Below are positions 25,396-32,110 of a stretch of DNA of 49,133 nucleotides, in pieces (position 1 is the first letter of the stretch; every line of letters starts with the position of its first letter). The position numbers and the translations under genes were made by a program. Source of the stretch: Mycobacterium montefiorense (lineage in GTDB: Bacteria; Actinomycetota; Actinomycetes; Mycobacteriales; Mycobacteriaceae); NCBI RefSeq assembly GCF_003112775.1, contig NZ_BFCH01000027.1, positions 20,101 to 69,233 of the forward strand, in the 5' to 3' direction. A model generated the notes under the pieces. It saw only the letters and a list, made by a program, of their open reading frames with translations, did not search any database and was not told the origin of the DNA.

Positions 25396-25949
25396 CGACG
25401 GCCCATTTGGCTCATGCGGTCCCCCAAATTCGTAATGCCTTTTACCCGCTGGTAACTGTCCGACCCAGAAGGATCAGCATTGTTTACATGTGGACCGCAC
25501 TGCCTGTTTGCACACATAGAACATCGGTGCAATTTACGGGCACAGCGATACCCAACGTTAGGGTTGCAATCAACCAGAAGAAATCTGGCGGATGGCGATA
25601 ACGTCCGACGGACGTTCGTGCCGAATCGCTAGCTGAGCAGCATCGGAGAAGCGGTCTCGCGCCTGAGGGAGGACCGCGGCGACGGCCCGGCCAGCGGTTC
25701 GCGAAGCGTGCAATGGAAAGGGCGCGGCGACAGCAGGAATCGATAAAAGACCGTTCACCGGCGCCGAGACTGAAACCGATATGCGAATTTCTGTCCGTCA
25801 CGGGCGACACCTACTCGAGCGTTCACGGCCACGATCGGATTTTGCTACAGCCGCGGAATGCAACAGTCGGTGACGAGCCGAGCCCTAAACAAGGGTTTCG
25901 TTCAGGGTGAGCGTTAACTCGTCGTCAGTAAAAGCATTTCGTCGGCTGA
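25396..25949. other. intergenic region upstream of the mce operon
   Basis: About 550 bases between the mce operon start and the desulfurase stop. Base composition is lower in GC than the flanks around 25430-25600 (runs such as GTTTACATGTGG and GGTGCAATTTACGGG), as expected for a leader and promoter of the leftward mce operon. Short open frames exist (for example minus strand 25484-25810), but they lack ribosome sites and recognisable motifs. I see no convincing gene. The desulfurase terminator hairpin lies at its right edge. Confidence 0.5.
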
Positions 25950-25959
25950 TCAGCCGACG
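25940..25959 (-). terminator. perfect 20-bp palindrome at the desulfurase stop codon, likely terminator
   Basis: CGTCGGCTGATCAGCCGACG is fully self-complementary and contains the TGA stop codon of the cysteine desulfurase. On the minus strand it is followed by AAATGCTTTTACTG, a short T-rich tract, so it could act as an intrinsic terminator of the encapsulin-desulfurase operon. A protein-binding palindrome is the alternative. Confidence 0.6.
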
Positions 25960-27866
25960 TTGGCACCGCCCTCGGCGATCCGGCGCACCGCCTTGAGGAA
26001 CACATCGATCTCCTCGAATGTGTTGTAGAAGGCGAACGACGGGCGAACTGTGGCCTCCAGGCCGTACCGGCGAAGGATCGGCTGCGCGCAGTGATGTCCC
26101 GCGCGCACCGCAATCCCTTCGGCGTTGAGGGCCTTGCCGACCTCGAGCGGCTCGTGGCCGGCCAGCACAAAGGACAGCACGCTGGCCTTCTCGTCGGCCG
26201 TGCCGACCAGGCGAACACCGGGGATGTCGGCCAGGCGCGGGGTCGCATAGTCCAGCAACGCGTGCTCGTAGGCCGCGATGCGCTCGATACCCACTCGCTC
26301 GACGTAGCGCAGCGCCTCGCCCAGCCCGACCGCATCCGCGATGTTGCCGGTGCCGGCTTCGAACTTGTTCGGAAGTCCTTGGTACAGCGAGCGTTCCAGG
26401 GTGACGTCGGCGATCATGTTGCCGCCGCCCTGCCACGGCGGCGTCTCGGCCAGCGCCTCCTCAGACCCGTACAGCACCCCGATTCCGGTGGGGCCGTAGA
26501 TCTTATGACCGGAGAACACAAAGAAGTCGACACCGAGTTCGGCGACGTCGATCGGCAGGTGCGGAATCGACTGCGCCCCGTCGATCAGCACGCGCGCCCC
26601 GTAGCGATGGCCCAGCTCGACGATCTTCTCCACCGGCGTCACCGTGCCCAGCGCGTTCGACACCTGAGTTGCCGCCACCAGCTTCGTCTTCGGACCCAGT
26701 AGATCCTCGAACTCCGACAACAGCAGATTGCCCGCTTCATCCACCGGCACGACCTTCAGGACGGCGCCGGTCTGCCGCGAAAGTAGTTGCCACGGAACGA
26801 TATTGGCGTGGTGCTCCAAATGCGTTATGACGATCTCGTCGCCCGGGAGTAAGTGCTTGCCACCCCACGCATAGGCCACCAGATTGATGGCTTCGGTGGT
26901 GCCGCGCACGAATATGTTCTGCTCGGCCTTGGGCGCACCGATAAACCGCCGCACGGTTTCGCGGGCCTCTTCGTAGGCATCTGTCGAGCGGGCCGCCAAT
27001 TCGTGCGCCGCCCGGTGGATGTTGGAGTTCTCGTGCGCGTAGAAGTACGACAACCGGTCGATGACCACCTGCGGTTTCTGCGTGGTCGCGGCGTTGTCGA
27101 ACCAGATCAGCGGTTTTCCGTTGATCTGCTCCTTGAGGATCGGAAAGTCTTTCCGGATCGCATTGACGTCGAACACTTCGTGGTTGTCCGGCAACCGCGG
27201 CACCCGGTTGGCTTCGGCGACGGGTGAGGTCAGGAAGTGGTAGCTGTACTCGTTGTCGGCGGGCGCATTCAGCGCCGCCGGCGCGGCGGGCACCGCATCC
27301 GACCAGCCCAGGTCGCCAACGGAGGGCGCATCGGGCAGCCACCCGATCCCCGCATACGGCGCCGAACCCCGCGGTGCCACCGGAGCGCTCGGCGGTGCCC
27401 CGGCCAGCACACCCGGCACCGTCGGAACGATGCCCGCGCTGGGAACCTCGAACGCACTGAAATCGGCTGGCGGCAAATGAGGGTCGGCGACGCTGCCGGC
27501 CGCGTGTGCGCCCGAGGGCGCTGCCGTCGTGTCCGGCACGTTGCCGCGCGAAGCGACCGGCACCGCCTGCGGTGGCGGTTCGGGTTGCGGAGACGTTGGA
27601 GCGGGGACATAGATGTCGGTGATACCGAGTAGCGGAACTGGTGCCGAGTACAGATCGGCGCTACCCGCTGCGGTCTGCCCTGCCGAGGTGGCCGCAGTCG
27701 TGTCCGGCACGCTCCCGCGCGGGGCGACTGGCGCCGCCTGCGGTGGGCTGTCCGGGCCTGGCCGGATGCTGGCCGCATATAGCTGGCTGGCCAGTGCTGC
27801 GAGTTCCGCAGCGCCCAAAGGCAGGTCGCTTTCGGCGTCTACCGACCGGAACTCACTTGTACTCAT
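25950..27866 (-). CDS. family 2A encapsulin cargo: SufS-like cysteine desulfurase with disordered N-terminal targeting domain
   Basis: A 638-residue protein, about 220 residues longer than ordinary SufS. Residues 1-225 are low-complexity, rich in Pro, Ala, Ser and Gly, and include three copies of a [AV]PVA[PS]RG motif about 58 residues apart (near 45, 102 and 161). The rest is a group II cysteine desulfurase with substrate-pocket residues in HLEHHAN, the PLP Lys455 in FSGHKIYGPTG, and the catalytic Cys593 in RAGHHCAQP. The enzyme strips sulfur from cysteine to give alanine and a protein persulfide. The long N-terminus is the feature that targets such enzymes into family 2A encapsulin shells (known for Synechococcus SrpI). 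The start overlaps the shell gene by 14 bases, implying coupled translation. Confidence 0.93.
   Translation of the reverse strand: MSTSEFRSVDAESDLPLGAAELAALASQLYAASIRPGPDSPPQAAPVAPRGSVPDTTAATSAGQTAAGSADLYSAPVPLLGITDIYVPAPTSPQPEPPPQAVPVASRGNVPDTTAAPSGAHAAGSVADPHLPPADFSAFEVPSAGIVPTVPGVLAGAPPSAPVAPRGSAPYAGIGWLPDAPSVGDLGWSDAVPAAPAALNAPADNEYSYHFLTSPVAEANRVPRLPDNHEVFDVNAIRKDFPILKEQINGKPLIWFDNAATTQKPQVVIDRLSYFYAHENSNIHRAAHELAARSTDAYEEARETVRRFIGAPKAEQNIFVRGTTEAINLVAYAWGGKHLLPGDEIVITHLEHHANIVPWQLLSRQTGAVLKVVPVDEAGNLLLSEFEDLLGPKTKLVAATQVSNALGTVTPVEKIVELGHRYGARVLIDGAQSIPHLPIDVAELGVDFFVFSGHKIYGPTGIGVLYGSEEALAETPPWQGGGNMIADVTLERSLYQGLPNKFEAGTGNIADAVGLGEALRYVERVGIERIAAYEHALLDYATPRLADIPGVRLVGTADEKASVLSFVLAGHEPLEVGKALNAEGIAVRAGHHCAQPILRRYGLEATVRPSFAFYNTFEEIDVFLKAVRRIAEGGANVG
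27520..27745 (-). repeat. imperfect in-frame repeat within the cargo-targeting domain
   Basis: Two copies of a roughly 55-base block, around 27520-27574 and 27691-27745, share GTGTCCGGCACG, CCGCGCG, GCGAC and CCGCCTGCGGTGG and are 171 bases (57 codons) apart. A third, weaker copy sits near 27360. They encode the repeated RGxVPDTTAA and adjoining residues of the desulfurase N-terminus. Confidence 0.7.
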
Positions 27867-28776
27867 GGAACTGGTCCACTGCGACACCGTCGAGGACGGC
27901 CAGCGCGTCGTCCGTGAGGACAGCCAAGGACGTGTACAGAGTCACCAGGTAGCGCGCGATCGCCGACTGGTTGATGCCGGTGAACCGCACCGACAGGCCC
28001 GGCGCCTGCTCCCCGACCAGGCCCGGCTGGAACAGGCCTACAACTCCTTGGCGCTCCTCACCGGTGCGCACCAGGATGATCTTGGTCTTGCCATCCTCGA
28101 CTGGCACCTTGTCCGACGGGATCAGCGGAATGCCGCGCCAGGTGATGAACTGCGCACCGAACAGGCTGACGACGACGGGCGGCACGCCGCGGTAGGTGGC
28201 TTCGCGGCCGAACGCGGCGATGCCCTGCGGGTGGGTCAAGAAGAAGCTCGGCGTCTTCCACACCCGGGTGATCAGCGCGTCCAGGTCGTCCGGCGTCGGA
28301 GCACCACCGAGCGTCTGGATGGTCTGCTCCGGGGTCACCTGGGCCAGCAACCCATACTCCGGACTGTTGATCAGTTCGGATTCCTGGCGCTCTTTGATCG
28401 TCTCGATGGTCAGCCGCAGCTGCTGGGTGACCTGGTCGTGCGGGCTGGAATAAAGGTCGGAGACACGGGTGCTGACGTCGAGCAGCGTGGAGATGTTGCG
28501 CAGCGTGTATTCCCGGGGACTGGTCTCGTAGTCGACGAAGGTCTCGGACAGCGGCGTGTCCAGAGCGGCGCCCTCTTGCGCGGTGACGGCGACCTGTTCG
28601 GGGTTGACCACCCGGTTCACCCGGTAGATACCGGCCTCGACCGGCACAAAGCTGAGCAGGTGCAGCAGCCAGCGAGGGGTGATCGTCGAGAGCTGCGGAA
28701 CGGTCTTGGTCGCGTTCGCGAGCTGCCTGGCACCGAGATCCCCGAGTGCTTGAGACTCGTTTTGAGCCGAGGTCAT
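27853..28776 (-). CDS. family 2A encapsulin shell protein (Major membrane protein I / SrpI-like)
   Basis: A 307-residue protein of the HK97-fold family 2A encapsulins, the same length as recalled for M. leprae Major Membrane Protein I. Typical stretches are TPRWLLHLLSFVPVEAGIYR, SPREYTLRNISTLLDVSTRV, ETIKERQESELINSPEYGLL and FFLTHPQGIAAFGREATYRG. Such shells assemble into icosahedral nanocompartments. ATG 28776 is chosen because it follows GAAGGA and matches the family N-terminus (MTSAQNESQALGDLGARQL); the frame is open further upstream without conservation. It is the first gene of a two-gene operon, with the desulfurase start codon inside its last codons. There is no cyclic-nucleotide-binding insertion, consistent with the 2A class. 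Confidence 0.93.
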   Translation of the reverse strand: MTSAQNESQALGDLGARQLANATKTVPQLSTITPRWLLHLLSFVPVEAGIYRVNRVVNPEQVAVTAQEGAALDTPLSETFVDYETSPREYTLRNISTLLDVSTRVSDLYSSPHDQVTQQLRLTIETIKERQESELINSPEYGLLAQVTPEQTIQTLGGAPTPDDLDALITRVWKTPSFFLTHPQGIAAFGREATYRGVPPVVVSLFGAQFITWRGIPLIPSDKVPVEDGKTKIILVRTGEERQGVVGLFQPGLVGEQAPGLSVRFTGINQSAIARYLVTLYTSLAVLTDDALAVLDGVAVDQFHEYK

Positions 28777-28888
28777 CCTGATCCTTCCATCGTCATCGAG
28801 TAGCCAGCGCGGGTGTCGAGCCAAAAAGGCGGCGACCAACTGAGGGCGTCGCGCTGAACCGAGGCAAGTGTAAAACTCATCGAGATTT

Positions 28889-28919
28889 TATGTACAGCGG
28901 GGTGGTTGTGACTGGTCAA
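28889..28919 (-). promoter_or_regulatory. putative promoter of the encapsulin operon
   Basis: On the minus strand TTGACC (28919-28914) could serve as -35, and TACATA (28894-28889), overlapping TAAAAT, as -10, with a 19-base spacer. This leaves a leader of about 105 bases before the shell gene. It lies only about 25 bases from the opposite-facing promoter of the cysteine operon. Confidence 0.4.
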
Positions 28920-28943
28920 GCAAACCCAAAACAGATCTTGCCC

Positions 28944-28949
28944 TATAGT
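28944..28949 (+). promoter_or_regulatory. -10 element (TATAGT) for the leaderless poly-Cys leader transcript
   Basis: TATAGT is followed by six bases (GGTCGC) and then the ATG of the leader peptide, placing the transcription start at or next to the A of the start codon. No Shine-Dalgarno fits between them, so translation would be leaderless. Confidence 0.6.
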
Positions 28950-28955
28950 GGTCGC

Positions 28956-29027
28956 ATGCACCACGCTGCACAGTTGCGCCTTATTCCTTCGCGCTGCCTT
29001 GCCGTGGACTGTTGTTGCTGTTGTTGA
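28956..29027 (+). CDS. 23-residue cysteine-rich leader peptide (cysteine-responsive attenuator uORF)
   Basis: The peptide is MHHAAQLRLIPSRCLAVD followed by five consecutive Cys codons (TGT TGT TGC TGT TGT) and TGA. Five Cys in a row directly before the stop, placed 120 bases upstream of a cysteine-synthesis operon, matches the leaderless poly-cysteine uORFs described in mycobacteria. In those, cysteine shortage stalls ribosomes and raises translation of the downstream genes. Here the downstream genes are a TQXA-like protein, cysK and cysE. The ORF has its own -10 element and no ribosome site. Confidence 0.85.
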   Translation: MHHAAQLRLIPSRCLAVDCCCCC

Positions 29028-29047
29028 TTACCTGACGACCCAATTCT

Positions 29048-29097
29048 GACGTTCTAATCGTCGCGCTTTTTTCCCGCTAGCGGGCAGACAGGCCCGC
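29048..29097 (+). promoter_or_regulatory. alternative RNA hairpins between the poly-Cys leader and the cysteine operon
   Basis: Three elements lie in order: GACG(29048-51)/CGTC(29059-62) followed by GCGC and TTTTTT (29067-72); the palindrome CCCGCTAGCGGG (29073-84); and GCGGGC(29080-85)/GCCCGC(29092-97). The last two share bases 29080-29084 and so cannot form together. Such mutually exclusive structures downstream of a poly-Cys uORF suggest attenuation, either by freeing the AGGAAG ribosome site at 29131 or by the T-tract terminator-like element. Confidence 0.5.
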
Positions 29098-29147
29098 GCG
29101 TACTTCAGGCGCGCCCCAGTCGAAAGCTTCAGGAAGAACAACCAGCT

Positions 29148-30410
29148 ATGACCGTGTTATCCATACCCAGCCGCGCCCTGGCGCCTGTGGCGACTCGCCA
29201 GCGCATTGTGGTCCGGCCGGCCACCGAACTACCGCACATGACGCGCTACCGCGGCGGCACCTACTCCCACACGGTCGACAGGATCGTGTTCAGCGACGGC
29301 AGCACCGCGCGGACCGACCTGATCCGCCTGCATCCCAATCTGCGCGCCTATTCACTGGACTTCGGCGGCATCGCACCGCACCTGCCGTCGCGCTACCGCA
29401 TGGGGAGCTGGTCCGCGCTGCCGCATCTGCGCAGTCGCGACTATGAAGCCGAGGTGGATTGGATTCTGCGCCACTCGTATCCGATGCGCACGACCGCGGA
29501 GCTGAGTCAACGGCTACGCGAGGCCGGTTACCCGCTGGGGCACGCCAATCTCGATGAACACGAAGCCATCGCTGCTACTCAGGCTGCGATCTGGTACCTG
29601 ACCAACGGCTTGGCTCTGGACACCCAGCCGCTCAACATTCCCGTCGCGGTGCACCGGGCACCCGGACCGGTAATCACCTTCGAATTCGACGGCGAACCCC
29701 AGCTCGGCGGCTACTCGGTGTGGACCGATGGCACCGTCACGCTACGCCTGCAGAAGTCCGCCAATGGCGTTGACTGGCAACATGTTTCCGGTTCGCAGCT
29801 GACCACGGGCCCGACCAAGGGTCGTCACCAACGCGCACTGGGAATAGGCAGCACGTTGTCGAGCAGCAGCCATGGCCACCGCGGACGCGGCTACCGCTAC
29901 TACCGGCTCATCGCCGAGACAGCGGCCGGCACCACACCCAGGATCGGCCACGTGGCCTTCTGGCTCACCGGTACTCGCCACTACCGCAACGCCGATGGCG
30001 TTGTACACCTCTACAACTACCTGCTCTCCGGTGCGCTGAAGCAACCGCAGGAAGCCGACGAGCCGCTCCTCGTCGATACCGAGGCCACCGCCGGGCCGGA
30101 GCTGGTGGGCCCATTTCGGGCGCGAATCTCCTTGGCGCTCAATGTCTCCGACGGCCACTCGCTGATTGACGCCGACGGCTTCGCCATTGATGGGGTGGTC
30201 CACCCGGATACGGACTTCTACCTGCGCCCGGCGCCGGGCACCTCGGCGACAACCCTGACCGCAACAACTCCGGACCGACTCGCCGGCAGAGTGCTGACCG
30301 GAGTGGCGCCGCAGGCACCCGAACAATTCACTCCGGTCGCCCTCGCCGTGCCCTCCGACGTTGCAATCCACTTCGACATTCGCTGGAATGGCGTCTGTGA
30401 CCATCGCTGA
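29148..30410 (+). CDS. TQXA (thioester)-domain-like protein with the thioester Cys replaced by Ser
   Basis: A 420-residue protein. The N-terminal half resembles the TQXA/thioester domain of Gram-positive surface proteins: the segment AYSLDFGGIAP (67-77) corresponds to the usual aYCid motif, and EAIAATQAAIWYLTNG (139-154) contains the T-Q-x-A motif with Gln145. The Cys that would form the thioester is Ser69. No signal peptide or sorting signal is visible, which is odd for this family. The C-terminal half (residues 175-420) looks beta-rich. Only one Cys occurs in the whole protein, in the last residues, where the gene overlaps cysK. The start has AGGAAG 11 bases upstream. As first gene after the attenuator it should be expressed when cysteine is scarce; its role is unknown. 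Confidence 0.75.
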   Translation: MTVLSIPSRALAPVATRQRIVVRPATELPHMTRYRGGTYSHTVDRIVFSDGSTARTDLIRLHPNLRAYSLDFGGIAPHLPSRYRMGSWSALPHLRSRDYEAEVDWILRHSYPMRTTAELSQRLREAGYPLGHANLDEHEAIAATQAAIWYLTNGLALDTQPLNIPVAVHRAPGPVITFEFDGEPQLGGYSVWTDGTVTLRLQKSANGVDWQHVSGSQLTTGPTKGRHQRALGIGSTLSSSSHGHRGRGYRYYRLIAETAAGTTPRIGHVAFWLTGTRHYRNADGVVHLYNYLLSGALKQPQEADEPLLVDTEATAGPELVGPFRARISLALNVSDGHSLIDADGFAIDGVVHPDTDFYLRPAPGTSATTLTATTPDRLAGRVLTGVAPQAPEQFTPVALAVPSDVAIHFDIRWNGVCDHR

Positions 30411-31329
30411 GAACATCACGCAACTAGTCGGCAACACCCCACTGGTCCGGTTGAACCGGGTCACCGACGCCGCGGGCGCAGACGTTGTCGCCAAGCTGGA
30501 ATCGTTCAACCCGGCAAACAGCGTGAAGGACCGCCTGGGCTTGGCACTGATCGACGCCGCCGAGGAGGCGGGGCTGATCAACCCCGACACCATCATCCTC
30601 GAGCCGACGAGTGGAAACACGGGCATCGCGCTGGCGATGGTGGCCGCGGCCCGTGGCTACAAGCTGGTGCTGACCATGCCGGAGACGATGAGTATCGAGC
30701 GCCGCAAGGTGTTGCGCGCCTACGGCGCCGAAATCATTCTCACCCCGGGCCCGGAGGGCATGCCGGGCGCCATCGCCAAGGCCGAGGAGCTGGCGAAGAG
30801 CGACCAGCGCTATTTCGTGCCCCAACAGTTCGAGAACCCGGCCAACGCCGCGATCCACCGCAAGACCACCGCCGAGGAGGTGTGGCGGGACACCGACGGG
30901 AAGATCGACATCTTCGTGGCCGGGGTGGGCACCGGGGGCACCATCACCGGGGTGGCCCAGGTCATCAAGGAGCGCAAGCCGTCCGTGCAGTTCATCGCGG
31001 TCGAGCCGGCCGCGTCACCGGTGTTGTCCGGCGGCAAAAAGGGGCCCCATCCCATCCAGGGCCTCGGCGCCGGATTCATCCCGCTGGTGTACGACGAGGA
31101 TGTGGTCGACGAGGTCGTCACCGTCGGTAACGACGAGTCGATCGACCTGGCCCGGCGGCTGGCCCGGGAAGAGGGGCTGCTCGTCGGGATCTCCTCGGGC
31201 GCGGCCGTGGTGGCCGCCCTGCAAGTGGCCCGCCGGCCCGAGAACGCCGGCAAACTGATCGTCGTCGTCCTCCCCGACTTCGGCGAGCGGTATCTGAGCA
31301 CGCCGCTTTTCGCCGATTTGGCGGACTAG
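30388..31329 (+). CDS. cysK1: cysteine synthase A (O-acetylserine sulfhydrylase)
   Basis: A 313-residue PLP enzyme that makes cysteine from O-acetylserine and sulfide. The PLP Lys lies in FNPANSVKDRLGLALI, the substrate loop is EPTSGNTGIALAM, the phosphate-binding loop is GVGTGGTITG, and the C-terminal GISSGAAVVAAL motif is present. It closely matches M. tuberculosis CysK1. The ATG at 30388 lies inside the TQXA gene (23-base overlap); GTG 30397 would give an N-terminus closer to CysK1 (VTIAEN). Translation is probably coupled to the upstream gene and so under the poly-Cys attenuator. Confidence 0.95.
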   Translation: MASVTIAENITQLVGNTPLVRLNRVTDAAGADVVAKLESFNPANSVKDRLGLALIDAAEEAGLINPDTIILEPTSGNTGIALAMVAAARGYKLVLTMPETMSIERRKVLRAYGAEIILTPGPEGMPGAIAKAEELAKSDQRYFVPQQFENPANAAIHRKTTAEEVWRDTDGKIDIFVAGVGTGGTITGVAQVIKERKPSVQFIAVEPAASPVLSGGKKGPHPIQGLGAGFIPLVYDEDVVDEVVTVGNDESIDLARRLAREEGLLVGISSGAAVVAALQVARRPENAGKLIVVVLPDFGERYLSTPLFADLAD

Positions 31330-31331
31330 CC

Positions 31332-32018
31332 ATGTTCGCGACCATGCGGCAAGACATCCGGGCGGCCAAGGACCGAGATCCGGCCCGGCCCGGCACGCTG
31401 CAGGTCATCCTCGCCTACCCCGGTGTGCACGCCATCTGGGGACACCGGATCAGCCACCGCCTGTGGAACCGCGGCGCCCGGGTAGCCGCACGCGTTTTGG
31501 CGGAATTCACCCGCATCCTCACCGGCGTCGAGATCCACCCCGGCGCGGTCCTCGGCTCGCGACTGTTCATCGACCACGCCACCGGGATAGTGATCGGGGA
31601 AACCGCGGAGGTTGGTGACGACGTCACGATCTACCACGGCGTCACGCTCGGCGGCACCGGCGCCGACATCGGCAAGCGTCACCCCACGATCGGTGACCGG
31701 GTGATCATCGGCGCCGGGGCCAAGATCCTCGGAGTGATAAAAATCGGCGACGACAGCCGCATCGGCGCCAACGCCGTCGTCGTCAAAGAGGTGCCGACCA
31801 GCTCCGTTGTGATCGGGGTGCCCGGACAGGTCATCACTCGGCTCGCCCGCGGCAACGAGGACGACGCGCTGATGCCCGACCTGGTGGGTGTCAGCCTGCA
31901 GTCCTTGCTCACCCGCGTGGCCCGGCTCGAAAAGTTGAGTGGTGACGACACGCAAACCGGCCGCGTGATCCGGCCGCCCGAAGCCGGCGTCTGGCACGGC
32001 GAGGACTTCTCCATCTGA
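31332..32018 (+). CDS. cysE: serine O-acetyltransferase
   Basis: A 228-residue left-handed beta-helix acetyltransferase that makes O-acetylserine for CysK. The catalytic region is FIDHATGIVIGETAEVGDDV followed by TIYHGVTLGGTG, with hexapeptide repeats to about residue 165. It starts two bases after the cysK stop, so the two form one unit. The tail after residue 175 (QSLLTRVARLEKL and on, ending GEDFSI) is typical of mycobacterial CysE. CysE and CysK commonly form a cysteine synthase complex. Confidence 0.95.
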   Translation: MFATMRQDIRAAKDRDPARPGTLQVILAYPGVHAIWGHRISHRLWNRGARVAARVLAEFTRILTGVEIHPGAVLGSRLFIDHATGIVIGETAEVGDDVTIYHGVTLGGTGADIGKRHPTIGDRVIIGAGAKILGVIKIGDDSRIGANAVVVKEVPTSSVVIGVPGQVITRLARGNEDDALMPDLVGVSLQSLLTRVARLEKLSGDDTQTGRVIRPPEAGVWHGEDFSI

Positions 32019-32110
32019 ACAACGCCTGCTGTCAGCCGCTCTTGAAGATGCGTTCACCCCGATCAGCGCTACCGTGACTTGACGTAGCGACTCGACGACG
32101 GAGGTTGGGG

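Noticed and set aside
25484..25810. Minus-strand 108-codon frame upstream of the mce operon
   Set aside because: No ribosome site, no recognisable motif and uneven codon use; a regulator was hoped for but no helix-turn-helix is visible.
27613..28803. Long plus-strand open frame opposite the encapsulin shell gene
   Set aside because: The minus strand has a clear conserved product of family length; the plus-strand translation is Arg/Gly-rich with no motif.
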